A stretch of 13,601 nucleotides of DNA from Gaiellasilicea sp035575835 (GTDB lineage Bacteria > Actinomycetota > Thermoleophilia > Gaiellales > Gaiellaceae), in contig DATLXM010000124.1 of assembly GCA_035575835.1 (NCBI GenBank), positions 1 through 13,601 on the forward strand. The letters are read 5' to 3'. The notes under the pieces were generated by a model. It was not told where the DNA came from. It saw only the letters and a list, made by a program, of their open reading frames with translations, and made no database searches. Each line of letters starts with the position of its first letter. Positions within the stretch are counted from its first letter, which is position 1. Shown here piece after piece: positions 12,932 to 13,601 of the stretch. The position numbers and the translations under genes were made by a program.

Positions 12932-13108
12932 TCAGGGCTTCGTCGGCGGGCGGTCGTCCGTCTCCTTCGTACGGCGCACCTGCTTGTCGTCCCGTAACTC
13001 GGGCTCGATCCAGTTCTCCGGCTGTTCGAAGACCTTGCGGTTGGCTTCCCACATGCGGAACCTCCGCAGCCATGCCCACCGGCCAAGCCCTTTGCTGCTG
13101 TTCGGCAC
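12932..13108 (-). CDS. 58-residue protein with a Tc-toxin-A-like WEANRKVF/PENWIEPEL motif
   Basis: From GTG 13108 to TGA 12932-12934, with AGGAGG at 13118-13113 just upstream (4-base spacing). Residues 11-41 read WAWLRRFRMWEANRKVFEQP followed by ENWIEPELRDD, and the rest is a charged tail. The phrase R(Y/F)RxWEANRKVFxxPENWIEPELRDD is a hallmark of TcA (insecticidal toxin complex, neuraminidase-like region) proteins, which are over 1,000 residues long. Here it stands in a tiny frame with its own ribosome binding site. It may be a remnant of a larger gene, or a small gene sharing the motif; no other toxin part is present nearby. An ATG at residue 19 is an alternative start. Confidence 0.5.
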   Translation of the reverse strand: MPNSSKGLGRWAWLRRFRMWEANRKVFEQPENWIEPELRDDKQVRRTKETDDRPPTKP

Positions 13109-13169
13109 CCGTCCTCCTCGCCTTTCGAACGCTACCGCCACCGACTACTGAAAGACCCTAAATACCGTG

Positions 13170-13601
13170 ATGGAGATCAGATCTCGAAGAGAATCGGATG
13201 GGCTAGGAATCTCACGAAGCAGAGTACTAAGCTCTCCATCTAAAGGTCTCGAGCTTGCTCGTCGCCACGGGATTGATCGGATCCGGGTGTTCCTCGACTC
13301 GGCGCTCGTCGTCAACACCGTCAACGGCGACTGGAAGCTCGAGCCCGAGCACCTCAAGCGCAGGCGCGTGTCTCGTGACGCTTCCTTCGTCGCGTGTCGC
13401 CTACGTCCGCCGGCTCTCGGAAGCGGCGCCCAGACCGGCCAGGATGAGGTCGAGGCCATGCTCGAACTCAGTGTCGTGATCGCAGGCGACGACGTGTGGC
13501 GCGACCTCGCGCATGCGTGGGAAGCGCTCGGGATCGACTGTGCGCACATCGAAGCGGGCGGCGGCTCCGTCCGCGCTCGGCTCCAGCGCAAAGCCGACGA
13601 C
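13170..13601 (+). CDS. Partial reading frame with an RNase HI-like segment, runs off the window
   Basis: From ATG 13170 the frame stays open for 144 codons to the right edge. Residues 25-64 (KGLELARRHGIDRIRVFLDS followed by ALVVNTVNGDWKLEPEHLK) fit the middle of bacterial/archaeal-type RNase HI, where 'VFxDSxLVVxxVNGxWKL' holds a catalytic Asp. The start of an RNase H domain (first beta strands with the first catalytic Asp and the NxAEYxA helix) is missing: residues 1-24 are AT-richer and unlike it. After residue 64 the text changes to unrecognised sequence (LELSVVIAGDDVWRDLAHAW, EALGIDCAHIEAGGG). So it is either a chimeric frame built on a gene fragment or a pseudogene. No good Shine-Dalgarno sequence precedes the ATG. 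Confidence 0.4.
   Translation, partial: MEIRSRRESDGLGISRSRVLSSPSKGLELARRHGIDRIRVFLDSALVVNTVNGDWKLEPEHLKRRRVSRDASFVACRLRPPALGSGAQTGQDEVEAMLELSVVIAGDDVWRDLAHAWEALGIDCAHIEAGGGSVRARLQRKADD

Overview
The window is high-GC DNA with GTG starts, strong codon bias and several actinobacterial-style families (LuxR regulators with an N-terminal sensor, TPR regulator tails, DUF4242, an all-in-one ThiP permease). I infer an actinobacterium, possibly of the Thermoleophilia; the class is a guess from gene style, not shown by a marker gene.

Left part (1-3600). The end of a VOC/glyoxalase-like gene is followed by a convergent DUF4242 gene. Next comes a TPR protein gene broken by one missing G and closed by a very good intrinsic terminator. 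On the minus strand lie the C-terminal stub of a PIN-domain toxin gene and, directly upstream of it, a redoxin/thioredoxin-fold gene with an in-frame TGA exactly where the active-site cysteine belongs. More than 200 codons stay open and conserved in style after that TGA, and a hairpin follows it at once. I read it as a candidate selenoprotein; it is the most interesting item here.

Middle (3600-7740). A gene-poor stretch with tRNA-3'-half-like segments and debris is followed by a small ABM-like protein gene. A LuxR-type regulator gene is divergent from a secreted PD40 beta-propeller gene. The intergenic region between them has a promoter facing the regulator with a perfect palindrome in its spacer. 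A 15-bp hairpin ends the propeller unit, and then comes another gene-poor gap with a further tRNA-like segment.

Right-centre (7744-12099). This is a compact thiamine salvage operon: a TPP riboswitch whose 3' end carries the Shine-Dalgarno sequence, then thiN (thiamine pyrophosphokinase), thiB (lipoprotein thiamine-binding protein), thiP (fused permease) and thiQ (ATPase), overlapping or abutting, and a hairpin just after the last stop. Together they import thiamine and convert it to the cofactor TPP, which feeds back on the riboswitch.

Right end (12100-13601). Mostly debris: a tRNA-3'-half-like segment with its own terminator, a frameshifted tail resembling HerA-like DUF853 ATPases, a 58-residue protein with a motif known from Tc toxin A subunits, and a reading frame running off the window that contains an RNase HI-like piece. 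No complete tRNA, rRNA, CRISPR array, insertion sequence or phage gene was found.
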